Assembly (NCBI RefSeq): GCF_036898095.1
Contig: NC_090759.1
Span: forward strand, 19,292,777-19,356,776
DNA length: 64,000 bases
Source of the DNA: Palaemon carinicauda
Taxonomy: Eukaryota > Arthropoda > Malacostraca > Decapoda > Palaemonidae
Direction of reading: 5' to 3'
Both the position numbers and the translations under genes were made by a program. Within the stretch, counting starts at the first letter, position 1, and every line of letters starts with the position of its first letter. The notes beneath the pieces are model-generated. The model made no database searches. It was not told the origin of the DNA and was given only the letters and a program-made list of their open reading frames with translations. Below, piece after piece: positions 20,706-30,366 of this stretch.

Positions 20706-22276
20706 AAGTGCTTCCGGTGGGAGGAAGACTCCGCCAATTCCAGGATCGTTGGACCTTCGATCCCTGGGCACACAGCATCGTCAAGAAGGGACTAGGCTGG
20801 AGCTGGACACAACAACCCCCAGCCTTCCAGCAATTCTTCCAACAGTCAACCCCCCTCCTGGAAGAGTACGTCCTAGAACTCTTGAACAAGAAGGTGATAA
20901 GGAGGGTAAAGTCAACCAGGTTCCAAGGGAGACTGTTTTGCGTCCCCAAGAAGGACTCCGACAAACTCAGAGTCATTCTCGACTTATCCCCCCTCAACAA
21001 GTTCATTGTGAACAACAAGTTCAAGATGCTGACTCTTCAACAAATAAGGACCCTCCTACCTCAAGGGTCCTACAAGGTCTCTATAGACCTGGCGGATGCC
21101 TACTGGCACGTTCCAATGAACCATCACGCTTCCTCCTACCTAGGATTTCGACTCCAAAGGAAAAGTTACCCCTTCAGGGCCATGCCCTTCGGGCTCAACG
21201 TGGCCCCACGGATCTTCACCAAGCTGGCAGACGCCATCGTTCAACAGCTCCGCCTTCGCGGTGTCCAAGTGATGGCTTACCTAGACGACTGGCTGGTCTG
21301 GGAGACATCGCCCGAAGATTGTCTGAGATCCGGCAACAAAGTCACCCAGTTCCTAGAACACCTGGGATTCAAGATAAACACCGAGAAATCTCGCCTCTCT
21401 CCAGCACAGAAGTTCCAATGGTTGGGAATCCATTGGGATCTTCAGTCACACCGCTTTTCCATCCCGCAGAAGAAAAGGAAGGAAATAGCAGGGTCTGTCA
21501 AAAAACTGCTGAAATCCAAACGGATCTCAAGACGACAGCAGGAACAAGTTCTAGGCTCTCTACAGTTCGCCTCTGTAACAAACCCAGTGCTTCGTGCACA
21601 GCTAAAGGATGCCGCGGGAGTCTGGAGACGTTCTGCATCCATCGCTCGAAGAAACCTCAAGAGACGACTCCCAAACAGACTTCGGTTACTCTTAAAGCCG
21701 TGGTCGGAAGCAAAGGCCCTGAAAAGGTCCATTCCTCTTCAACACCCACCTCCATCGCTCAACATCCACACGGACGCTTCACTGGAGGGTTGGGGAGGTC
21801 ACTCCCACCAACGACAGGTTCACCTACAAGGATTCCGCAATGTGACGGCGGACGCTCTATCACGGACAAACCCAATAGAGTCGGAATGGTCTCTAGACGC
21901 AAGATCATTCTCCTTCATCTCTTGCCAAGTCCCGGAACTTCAGATCGATCTCTTCGCAACGAGCGACAACAATCAACTTCCTCGTTATGTGGCCCTGTAC
22001 GAGGACCCCAAAGCAGAAGCAGTGGACGCCATGTCACTGGATTGGAACAGATGGTCCAGGATATACCTGTTCCCTCCCCCCAACCCTCTGCTGAAAGTCC
22101 TCTCCAAACTGAGAACCTTCAAAGGGACAGCGGCCCTAGTGGCTGCGGCCCTAGTGGCTCCCAAGTGGCCCCGGAGCAATTGGTACCCCCTGGTCCTGGA
22201 GCTGCAGCCCACGCTGATTCCCCTCCCGGGCCCAGTTCACTCTCAGCAAGTACAGAAGTCGACTGTCTTCGCTTAA
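20558..22276 (+). CDS. DIRS-1 reverse transcriptase, RNase H (deleted) and Dam-like region
   Basis: A 572-codon ORF overlapping the gag tail in another frame. RT spans about residues 50-340: LPVGGRLRQFQDRW, GRLFCVPKKD, VILDLSPLNKFIV, SIDLADAYWHVP (Asp177), FRAMPFGLNVAPRIFTKL, and the catalytic YLDDW (241-245). RNase H starts at HTDAS (404-408) but jumps after GGHSH to VHLQGFRNVTADALSR. About 85 residues carrying the catalytic Glu and second Asp, present in DIRS-2/3, are missing in frame. The final part (about 455-540: LQIDLFATSDNNQLPRY, DAMSLDWNRW, PPPNPLLKVL, LVAPKWP) is the conserved DIRS region after RNase H often called Dam methylase-like. The start codon is uncertain; translation may depend on frameshifting or reinitiation from gag. 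Confidence 0.85.
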   Translation: MSSKPLPFVPKVEAQTEVQAEMRLATPPEAEEEGEPAAKVANPRDPRSNEVLPVGGRLRQFQDRWTFDPWAHSIVKKGLGWSWTQQPPAFQQFFQQSTPLLEEYVLELLNKKVIRRVKSTRFQGRLFCVPKKDSDKLRVILDLSPLNKFIVNNKFKMLTLQQIRTLLPQGSYKVSIDLADAYWHVPMNHHASSYLGFRLQRKSYPFRAMPFGLNVAPRIFTKLADAIVQQLRLRGVQVMAYLDDWLVWETSPEDCLRSGNKVTQFLEHLGFKINTEKSRLSPAQKFQWLGIHWDLQSHRFSIPQKKRKEIAGSVKKLLKSKRISRRQQEQVLGSLQFASVTNPVLRAQLKDAAGVWRRSASIARRNLKRRLPNRLRLLLKPWSEAKALKRSIPLQHPPPSLNIHTDASLEGWGGHSHQRQVHLQGFRNVTADALSRTNPIESEWSLDARSFSFISCQVPELQIDLFATSDNNQLPRYVALYEDPKAEAVDAMSLDWNRWSRIYLFPPPNPLLKVLSKLRTFKGTAALVAAALVAPKWPRSNWYPLVLELQPTLIPLPGPVHSQQVQKSTVFA

Positions 22277-23284
22277 TCACTGAAAGTCAGGGACCTTCAT
22301 CTCATGATTTTCTCTCCCTAGCCGCAAAGAAAAGGTTTGGGATCTCGAAGAAAAGTCTAGACTTCCTCGAGGAATACAAGACCAAATCCACACGATGGCA
22401 ATACGAATCTTCCTGGAGAAAGTGGGTCTCGTTCGTCAAAGCAAAAAATCCTACGGAAATCACCATTGATTTTTGCATGTCCTTCTCCATTCACCTTCTT
22501 GTACAAGGCTTAGCAGCCAACACGATTACTACCTGCAAGACGGCTTTGACTAGACCACTACTGTACGCCTTTCAGATTGATCTGTCCAACGATATCTTCA
22601 ATAAACTACCAAAGGCATGCGCTAGACTACGCCCAACACCTCCGCCAAAACCTATCTCCTGGTCCCTGGACAAGGTGCTCCATTTTGCATCTAACTTGGA
22701 CAACGATTCGTGCCCTCTCAAGGATCTGACTCAAAAAGTTATATTCCTTTTTTGCTCTCGCCTCGGGAGCCCGAGTCAGCAAAATAGTGGCATTATCAAG
22801 AGACGAGGGTCATATCCTGTTCGCAGATACAGGAGAACTTACCCTCTTCCCTGATCCGACGTTTCTAGCAAAAAACGAATTACCCACCAAGAGATGGGGA
22901 CCCTGGAGAATCTGCCCCCTGAAGGAAGATGTCTCTCTATGTCCAGTAGAGAGTCTTAAGGTCTATCTTCGAAGAACTTCAGACTTTGGTGAAGGTCAAC
23001 TCTTCAAAGGAGAAACATTGGGTAGCGATCTGTCACTGAAACAACTAAGAGCGAAAATCACCTACTTCATTCGCAGAGCGGATCCTGACAGTACACCCGC
23101 AGGTCACGATCCTAGAAAAGTCGCTTCTTCTCTGAACTTCTTCCAGAGTATGGATTTTGAAAGCCTCAAGAGCTTCACAGGATGGAAATCTTTGCGCGTT
23201 CTCTTCAAGCACTACGCGAAGCAAGTGCATGAAGTCAAACATTTCGTGGTAGCCGCAGGTAGTGTTATGAAACCTGCCGTTTAA
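22201..23284 (+). pseudogene. DIRS-1 tyrosine recombinase, one frameshift
   Basis: Begins in a frame overlapping the end of the pol ORF (LRLITESQGPSSHDFLSL at about 22267). The N-terminal core-binding part contains RWQYESSWRKWVSF and GLAANTITTCKTAL. An extra T in a T run at about 22748-22753 shifts the frame. The catalytic part continues with ALASGARVSK (first Arg), GHDPRKVASS (His-x2-Arg box, about 23101-23130) and FKHYAKQ (nucleophilic Tyr, about 23212). Stop at 23282-23284. These enzymes join the circular DNA intermediate to the target. Apart from the one-base insertion all catalytic residues are present, so the copy is barely broken. Confidence 0.88.
23253..23279 (+). other. Hairpin at the end of the DIRS-1 recombinase ORF
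   Basis: CCGCAGGT and ACCTGCCG flank an AGTGTTATGAA loop, with one mismatch. A matching hairpin with nearly the same loop lies at 37458-37486 and 63531-63559. Confidence 0.6.
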
Positions 23285-24130
23285 CTCTGCATAGAACAGC
23301 GAGTTACTTGGGACTTTAACTCTACGGGTGCCTGTGTTGACCCTCGTGTGATACATAGTGATTTCATGGACACCTAGTGTTTCTAATAGACTTTTCTTAC
23401 CAAGGTGAAATGCCATAGACTTCACATGAGTGCCACATGCCCTGGGGCATGATGTGTTTTTTTCTTGATAAAGAATGACGCTCCTCTGGAACTTGCGTTT
23501 TTTAATTTTGAAACTTCTTTCAGATTCAAGATTGAAGTCTTCTAATTTCTATGTACATTATTTATTATTGTAAATTAACTTTACATCCTTTATTGCATTT
23601 ATTATTACTATAACCTGCAATTTATGAAATAAAATGTCTATTTTATTACTTGTGCATCTCTCTTCGCTCCTATTACCACTATGAAATACATGAATGTCAT
23701 AGTTTCATTTACCCCTTTCCTTTGAAATGAGAAGAATAATATAAATTGTCTGTATTATATACTCACCCATGCTGTGTAATATTCCTACTTGAATACTTAC
23801 CTTCACCATACCATCGAGACCAGATTGTTCTCTCACCCATGGAATATAGTGATTAACTATCACTCGTCTACTCTTGAGAATATTCCTACACGAATATTGA
23901 CCATTCTGTCTTGTCTCCAAGTCTTTCACGAACTCTCCGCAGGGTGAGTAGCCCTTCGATGACCACTTTGAATTTTGGTATAACCCGTTGGGACTTCTCT
24001 GCCAAGGGGGCAGGAAGCTGGATCCCAACGGAACCTCCACCGAGGTCACATTACATACCTCTATTCGAAGCCATTGGCACTTACTCTAATAAGGGGAAAT
24101 TTTCCACGATACATTGATTCTCTGGTACTC
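23285..24130 (+). other. DIRS-1 3' region with polyadenylation signal
   Basis: About 850 bases after the recombinase. AATAAA at 23628-23633 is a plausible poly(A) signal. An antisense ORF of 114 codons (24049-23705) is present but shows no recognisable domain. No other gene is seen. Confidence 0.55.
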
Positions 24131-24224
24131 TTCCATCAGGACGCCATGGCTTGAGCCCAAAAAACGGATTTTGAGCGAAGCGAAAAATCTATTTTTGGGT
24201 GAGATAGCCATGACGTCCTGACGG
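24131..24224. repeat. Internal complementary region of DIRS-1
   Basis: Contains CATGGCTTGAGCCCA (reverse complement of the left end) directly followed by AACGGATTTTGAGCGAAGCG and ATAGCCATGACGTCCTG (reverse complement of the right end). This fused junction of both ends is the defining feature of DIRS elements and templates completion of the termini through a circular intermediate. Confidence 0.9.
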
Positions 24225-24300
24225 ACCCTCCCTTCTATTCTAGTCCAGCCTTTCAGGCCCCGCCCTGTCCTGCTGTATCATGGAGATTAGCAAGCAGCTG

Positions 24301-24692
24301 GCATCAGGATGAGGACGGACGTGACGTCATTTAGCAATGGCGCCCGTTTGTTTACGTTTCGAGTACCAAAAGTAGCCACGAATGAGTGTAACTGTGGAAC
24401 GGCTCCCCAGTTATTCTCCACCTTTCCATATCGAAGTGTTAACTCTATATGGGGTGCAGATAGCTATAAGGCGTGTTAATACATGAGTCCCCTGTTGATA
24501 TACGATGTCTTAAAGGGAAACCTTTAGGATACTCGCACCAGAAGTTAGAATTCTGTGATAACCTGTGGTTTAATTCTCTGGGAATATCCTTGTAGTTAAA
24601 TATACCCAAGGAAGCTACCGAAGGAACCTTCCATCAGGACGTCATGGCTATATCACCCAAAAATAGATTTTTCGCTTCGTTCAAAATCCGTT
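24301..24692 (-). repeat. Right inverted terminal repeat of DIRS-1
   Basis: Reverse complement of 16042-16402, extended at its outer end by about 40 bases not present at the left end (the stretch from CCCAAAAATAG to AAAATCCGTT). TGACGTCA lies at 24322-24329. Confidence 0.9.
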
Positions 24693-25110
24693 ATATATAA
24701 GGCAAATCCCTCCGCATAGCAACTGAACTGAACTGAACTGAGGTGCAATGTGAGAACTTAAAAGCAGTTGGATAGCATGAAGAGAAGGCACAAAGACTTA
24801 AATATTGCCTACAGTGCACCACAGTAAGTCCGCTGATGGAACTAAAAGCTGTGTTTGGGCCATACATTGGCGGGCTACTAATTTCAAAACGGGAAATAGT
24901 CACCCTTATTTGTTATATTCCCCATCAGTGGACTCCATTAAGACATTTGTTCTCTTATTGTCTTTATGGAATGAATATATTTCATTGCCATTACAACTGA
25001 CTCCTCGTTCTGTTCTGCTTCTTCAAATTCTTAATAAGAATATTTATCAAGAACTCGATACATATAAAACTAACGTATTATTTACTTTATAATTTAAATT
25101 ACGTGCATAA
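24693..25110. other. Unassigned repeat, shared with block B (46872-47290)
   Basis: Begins GGCAAATCCCTCCGC and contains three GAACT units. No coding region is recognised. The short ORF at 24805 is not supported, since indels differ between the copies. Confidence 0.5.
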
Positions 25111-25157
25111 TTCATTATACAAAAGATAAAAATATGTACATACATACATACATAAAT

Positions 25158-25453
<296 letters not shown>

Positions 25454-25603
25454 CCAAGCCTTAGCAGAAGTACGTATCATATAGGACTTTCCACTTAGCT
25501 CTATATTGACAAAGAAGGGTGAATTCAATATGAAAAAAATGATTGTGGTTTCATATTTTAATATAGAATTAAAGAGAGTTGGAGACGAAATTACTATAAA
25601 CGC

Positions 25604-25604
25604 A

Positions 25605-25677
<73 letters not shown>
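25604..25677. repeat. (TA)n microsatellite
   Basis: About 74 bases; a matching tract at 51838-51909. Confidence 0.95.
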
Positions 25678-25678
<1 letters not shown>

Positions 25679-26490
25679 CTGAATATCTGCCTATTAGTGT
25701 CTTTGTGTACTTTTAACTGCCGAATCAGAAACAGTCCTCTGATAATAATGTTTTCAGAAAACTGGCCGCTGATCTGCTTCTACATAAACTTCACAACTCA
25801 CCTCTGACTTGCACATACTCCTGAACGTCCTAATTACGCAGGACATTCATTTGCTATGTATGTCGTTAGGTCTTACTCTCTACCAAATAGGCCTACTTCT
25901 GCATTATACAGTTTTCAAAAATCTCTCGTCGTTCAGTCCTTCCACACGAACAAAATATCTTAAAACAATATGAGCCATCCCATGCATATATTCATCAATT
26001 TCCTATGCCTCTAGATTTTCACCTTCGGCTATAAAAGTAATCGTTCCACCATCCATTTTAACATTAGTTATCACATCTTTAAGGTTTCCATTTACACCGA
26101 TAGTCTTATTCTTGGTATTCATTCACTTTCATTCCTTCTATTGTAAATACTTTCAAACTCTCATTAGTGCCTGCAGTTTCTTTTCACTATAGGTAATTAG
26201 TATTGCAAACTTCAACCGTTCCTTATTTCATTTATGAATAATTTCTTACATCACGACCGTCGATTCCCATCACTTCATCTTAGGTTAAATATACCAAACA
26301 ATCAGTGAGGTATAACACACACTACTCTCAAACCTACTTTTACGCAAACTCATTTACTTTTTCAACTTCAAAGTACTTTGCTTCCCCTTCATAAGAAAAT
26401 TATAGCTTTCAAACACTTATCTTGTATATCATATAACCTTATCACCTAATACATTGTTTCTCAATTTATTCTATTACAAGATAAGCCAAT
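25678..26490. other. AT-rich sequence without a recognised gene (block A)
   Basis: About 800 bases, pairing with 51910-52765 of block B. It resembles decayed LINE sequence, but no domain could be read. Likely intronic to the Ig gene. Confidence 0.45.
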
Positions 26491-26494
26491 TTCT

Positions 26495-26690
26495 TGCCAT
26501 CCACTTCTTATCTATAGAGACTTCAATTTTTGGATGGATGACGCATCAAATCCTGACGCTTTGGCATTTAGGGAGTTACTAGAATCATATCGACTATTAA
26601 GTAATGTCGACTGCACAACTACTTTAACTGGACATACGCTAGACTTAATTATAAGTGATGACATGAAACAGAGGTAGTGCAAAATTATTT
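26495..26690 (+). pseudogene. LINE endonuclease fragment
   Basis: In one frame: DFNFWMDDASNPDALAF, LLESYRLLSNVDCTTTLTGH, TLDLIISDD. This is the GDFN...TLD block of LINE endonucleases; the Gly of GDFN is Arg here but still Gly in the block B copy (52765-52975). Confidence 0.7.
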
Positions 26691-26750
26691 CAAGGACTAT
26701 GGTGTTTCTGATAAGTGTTTTTATCAACACAAATGCTATATTAGCCAATA

Positions 26751-26813
26751 TTAGAAGAAGAAGAAGACGAAGAAGTAGAAGAAGAAGAAAAAGAAGAAGA
26801 AGAAGAAGACGGC
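26751..26813. repeat. (GAA)n tract
   Basis: Interrupted GAA/AAG units; longer in block B (53028-53101). Confidence 0.9.
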
Positions 26814-26912
26814 AGGGAAGATATTCTTAAAAATATTACCCTTTTAAAAAGGTATAAACGACCAAAAAAAAATAAATAATAATAATTCAACTTGTTCAAA
26901 GTCAGTACCTAC

Positions 26913-27123
26913 CACGGACATACAAATGCGCAACTTGACTTATTGAGGTTCCATTGAAATTGACAACACACTGATATCTCCCCTGGTCATATCGAGTCAC
27001 ATTTGTGATCTTAAGGGTCCACTTCATGTTGTCATCGTGCACGACAGACAGTCTGGGATCGTTGGATTTCCTGGTCAAACCAATGCTTAGAAGTTTCCTT
27101 GGGTGTAAGCGATTCCATACAAT
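26913..27123 (-). CDS. Ig domain C-half exon, block A copy
   Basis: A 211-bp exon (70 codons plus one base). Acceptor TTTAATCAG before 27123; donor GTAGGT after 26913. It starts in phase 0 with IVWNRLHPRKLL, then SNDPRLSVVHDD, WTLKITNVTRYDQGRYQC and a G strand QVAHLYVRG. The W, the D-x-G-x-Y-x-C motif and the phases fit the second half of a V/I-set Ig domain. Preceded by the N-half exon at 40733-40636, it gives 12 residues between the first Cys and the Trp, the same as in the neighbouring domain. The motif style (WxR, LLSIG, DPRxSVxH, WTLxI) recalls lachesin/Dpr/DIP-type surface proteins, but the gene cannot be named. Cell-surface or secreted recognition is inferred. Confidence 0.85.
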
Positions 27124-27234
27124 CTGATTAAACCAAGAATTTATGAGGAAGCTTATTGATAAAAATAACGACACAATACATAAACACACAATGAATTTTG
27201 CACAATATGACTTTTTACACAACAAATGCAGTTG

Positions 27235-27700
27235 TTTCTAGTCCACTGCAGTACGAAATCCTCAGACCAGTGTTAATGTATGAATCGGAGACGTGGGATC
27301 TAAGACAAAAGGTGGACGCAAAGCTTGAGAGAACAGAGATGGGAATGCTGAGGTGGATTATGGAAAAACATCACTGCTTGAAAGATTGGAAAATGGTGGA
27401 ATAAAAATATGGCAGGCGTAGTAAAATTACAGAGGTGATGAGTGTCACGACTGAGATGGTGGGCACGTGTTGAGGATGGATGGTGGGGAGGGAGTGAGGA
27501 GGCCTTAGGAGGATCCTGTTAAGGGGAGAAGATCGAGAGGAAGGCAAAGAATTTAGAGGGCGAGATAAGGTGAAGGATGATGTGGAGGAAAGAGGTTTGG
27601 TGGAAGAGGATGCCTTTGATAGAAGACATTAGAGAGGGCACATCTGAAAACCCACCTCTTAATGTAGGGTTGATAGTGTCAAAGAAGAAGACTAGTCATT
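27235..27700 (+). pseudogene. RTE-like LINE C-terminal fragment
   Basis: Starts RPVLMYESETWDLRQK, KLERTEMGMLRWIM, then frameshifted pieces ending at ATGTAGGGTTGATAG. It matches the 3' part of RTE-type ORFs. The block B copy is at 53530-53980. Confidence 0.75.
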
Positions 27701-27777
27701 GTAGTTTGCTGATGTTGGGAAACTTTTGTCCAGTACATCTTTGCTGATCATGAGGATACTCAAACAGTTTCAACATG

Positions 27778-27816
27778 TTAAGGTATCCCCACTCAGAAAG
27801 GGTGAGGAAACCTTAA
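27778..27816. other. Short hairpin
   Basis: TTAAGGTATCCCCACTC pairs with GGGTGAGGAAACCTTAA around a loop of about 5 bases. Kept in block B (54064-54102), where one extra pair forms. Confidence 0.6.
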
Positions 27817-28814
27817 CTTTTTATAACATGCTTTAAACTATATTTATGAGTCCTTGAGTTAGAATTAATTAATCTGCTAGATTGTAATCTTAGGTTAGAT
27901 GCAGCTTTTCATGTAATGTGGCATATTTGTGATGTGTTGTATCTTCACAAAGTTATTCCCTGTGTAGATGGAGATTAGCCAATTAAATTGCTTCACCTCA
28001 CACGATATGAGTTATATTTTGCTATGTATGACGTTAAGGTCACTGTTAGACAAAGAATTCAGGAGTTGTTTCTTCAAACTTGGAGCTGACCCCGTGAAAA
28101 GCTGAAAAGCTGAGAACATTTCAGACTACATTTTTTTTTTTAATCTACTACTATTTCCATGAAGATATCATAATAGACTGTTAATGACAATGTTGAAATC
28201 TAAGAATTAATGCTATTTTAAGAGGGTTGGGATCATGACTTTTAGTTAATTTAAATTTGCACCAATATTATTTAAGAGTTAGAACAAAGCTAATAGTAAA
28301 GCTAGATCAGGCAATGATTTAAGGTTCACTTGTGTGTTTTACTCGTAGAAAGGAACAAAACGCCATTGATTGCAGTGAAAAAAAAACAGCGTAACCATTC
28401 AAAAATCCTATACATGAAACTAAAATTCAAACAATGATATCTCAGTACCAATTAATTCTATAAATTTTATTGATTTCATTGCTGCAGACTTTAATTCAAA
28501 AATATTACTGTTTTAGTCATTGGTGGGTTCATTGATAGCTTGGGAAAGTGGAAAACACCAGACAGCAGCGCTGTCAACTTGCATACTCAAGTACATGACT
28601 CGCTATCAATAGCGAAATGAGGTAAAATCATTCAGTAGTTGGGAATTATGTCCTGTTTTAAGCTACTCTATCACGAGTACTATAGATCTTGAAAATAGTT
28701 TATAATATTTATACACATACACTAATGTATATAAAATATACTAGTGTACCAGACCCTTCTAGATATGCACAAACATGCATACCCCTCTCACCACGGTATG
28801 GTGTACCAACCGTG

Positions 28815-28906
28815 TGTCACACGATACTACAGAGTAACGACAATGTGACGAGTCACAATCTTCTCTCAGCTCGTCACATTGTTGTTACTATGTACGATAG
28901 TGTGAC
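28815..28906. other. Long imperfect hairpin, about 38-bp arms
   Basis: Arms 28815-28852 and 28870-28906 are complementary with few mismatches around a 17-base loop; the inner core AGTAACGACAATGTGACGAG pairs almost perfectly. The block B copy (about 55129-55222) keeps the structure and has a perfect inner stem. It could be a tiny palindromic element or a miRNA-precursor-like RNA. Confidence 0.6.
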
Positions 28907-28919
28907 ATACAGTTAGTAC

Positions 28920-30036
28920 AATGGCTACTCCTTTCCTCCCTACCAGAGGGATGGGAGAGCTGAGCATGATACGCCTATTGACGCAAAGGGCCTCAGTTAG
29001 ATTTCACCAGTCGTCTTTGTCTTGAAGTTTTAAATCAATACTTCTCCATTCATCCTCTACTTCATGATTCATAGTCCTCAGCTATGTGCGCTAAAAGCAT
29101 GACCAAACCATCTCCATCTACCCCTCACCATGATATCATCCACATATGGCACTCGAGTAATCTCTCTTATAGTTTCATTTCTAATCCTGTCCTGCCATTT
29201 AAATTCCAATATTCTTCTGAGAGCTTTGTTCTCAAATCTACTAAATCTGATGGATATTGTTTCATTTTCATACCATGAATCATGTCCATACATTAACACC
29301 GATCTCACTAAACTGATATGTATCCTGATTTTTAAAAGTAGTCTCAGGCGATTATATTTCTAAATTTTACTTAACCCAGCCACTGTCTAATTGGCTTTTT
29401 CTTTCAATCTTTCATTAAACTCCAATTCTAAAAACCCTGTTAGAGTTCCTGATTATTAAAATGATTCTACCTTATTAATTCTTCCTCCTTCCAATAATAT
29501 TTCAACGTCCAGTGCATATTCTGTTCTCATCATCAATGTTTTTCTTCTATCTATCTTCAGCCCAAACTCATGTGATATTTCATGCATTCTGATAAGCAAG
29601 CATTGCAAATCTTGTAGTGTTCTGCTAAGGACAGCATTATCAGCATACTCTAGGTCTGCTAATTTCCTATTACCAATCCAGTCCAATCCTTCTCCACCAT
29701 CCCCAAGTGTTCTATCCATTAAAATATCCATGAGGAGGATAAACAACATAAGTGACAACACATTCCCTTGGAGTACTCCACTGTTCACAGGAAATACATT
29801 TGATGGGTCTCCACTAACATTAACTTTGCACTTGCTATGCACATGAAGACTTATAATCGAATTTGCATATTTAAGAGGAATTCCATAATATCACAGGCCT
29901 CTCCACAAAATTGTCCGGGGACACTATCAAGGGCTTTTTCATAGTTTACAAATGCCACCAAAAGTGGATGTCTATATTCTACATATTGCTGTACCACATG
30001 TCTTAAAATGAAAAATTGGTTTGTACAACTACCTTT
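28920..30036 (-). pseudogene. RTE-like LINE, 3' part, interrupted by DIRS-2
   Basis: Minus-strand reading: VNYEKALDSVPG-like, SGVLQGNVLSLMLFILLMDI, LADLEYADNAVL (catalytic box YADN instead of YADD), LKIDRRKTLMM, then VLMYGHDSWYENE, FENKALRRILEFKWQDRIRNE and RGRWRWFGHAFS. The 5' part of the same ORF lies beyond DIRS-2 at 38931-39260. Stops and frameshifts are present. Block B keeps the homologous fragment at 55240-56354. Confidence 0.8.
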
Positions 30037-30366
30037 TTTGGGCTCAGGCCATGTCGTCCTGATGGAAGTTCCTTCATTAGTAGCTTCCTAGGTATATTTG
30101 ACTACAGTGATTTATCCCAGAGAATTTACCAAAGGTATCCAGAATTCTAACTCCTGGAGCGAATATCCCTCAAAATTTAAAAAGGCATATCGCGTATATC
30201 AGAGGACGTATTCTTGACACGTCTCATAGCTATCTACACCCCCAATAGCGTTTTCGCTTCGAGAGGGAAAAAGTGGCCAGAATATAGGAGAGTTGTTAAA
30301 GAGGCGATGCTCTCGACACTCCTACTGTACTGTAAATAGTGCGCTGAATCGCCACCACGTGGCGCC
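30037..30366 (+). repeat. Left inverted terminal repeat of DIRS-2
   Basis: Begins TTTGGGCTCAGGCCATGTCG and pairs with the reverse complement of 38547-38890, through GCGCTGAATCGCCACC. Confidence 0.9.

Larger units (their letters stand above)
16042..24692 (+). mobile_element. DIRS-1: structurally complete DIRS1-like element (block A only)
   Basis: An 8.65-kb element inserted in a (TA)n tract that is uninterrupted in block B (46756-46871). It has inverted terminal repeats (16042-16402 and 24301-24692), an internal complementary region (24131-24224) made of the reverse complements of both element ends, and gag, RT/RNase H and tyrosine recombinase frames between. Target-site duplications are not expected in this class and none is seen, though a TA target would hide one. 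Coding defects: frameshifts in gag and recombinase and an in-frame RNase H deletion. Confidence 0.92.
27701..28920. other. AT-rich intronic DNA with two hairpins, no gene
   Basis: About 1.2 kb, pairing with block B 53985-55240. Contains the hairpins listed at 27778-27816 and 28815-28906. No domain or splice-bounded exon was recognised. Confidence 0.5.

Noticed and set aside
20749..22150. First two thirds of a 701-codon ORF in DIRS-1
   Set aside because: Shadow of the RT/RNase H frame; only the last part (after about 22200) is real, as the start of the recombinase.
27124..27225. Hydrophobic leader (LFLSISFLINSWF) in frame with the Ig C-half at 26913-27123, looking like a signal anchor fused to the Ig segment
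   Set aside because: A good splice acceptor separates it from the Ig part, the fused product would lack the first Ig Cys, and a phase-matched N-half exon exists at 40636. Most likely intron translation. The same applies to 53412-53534.
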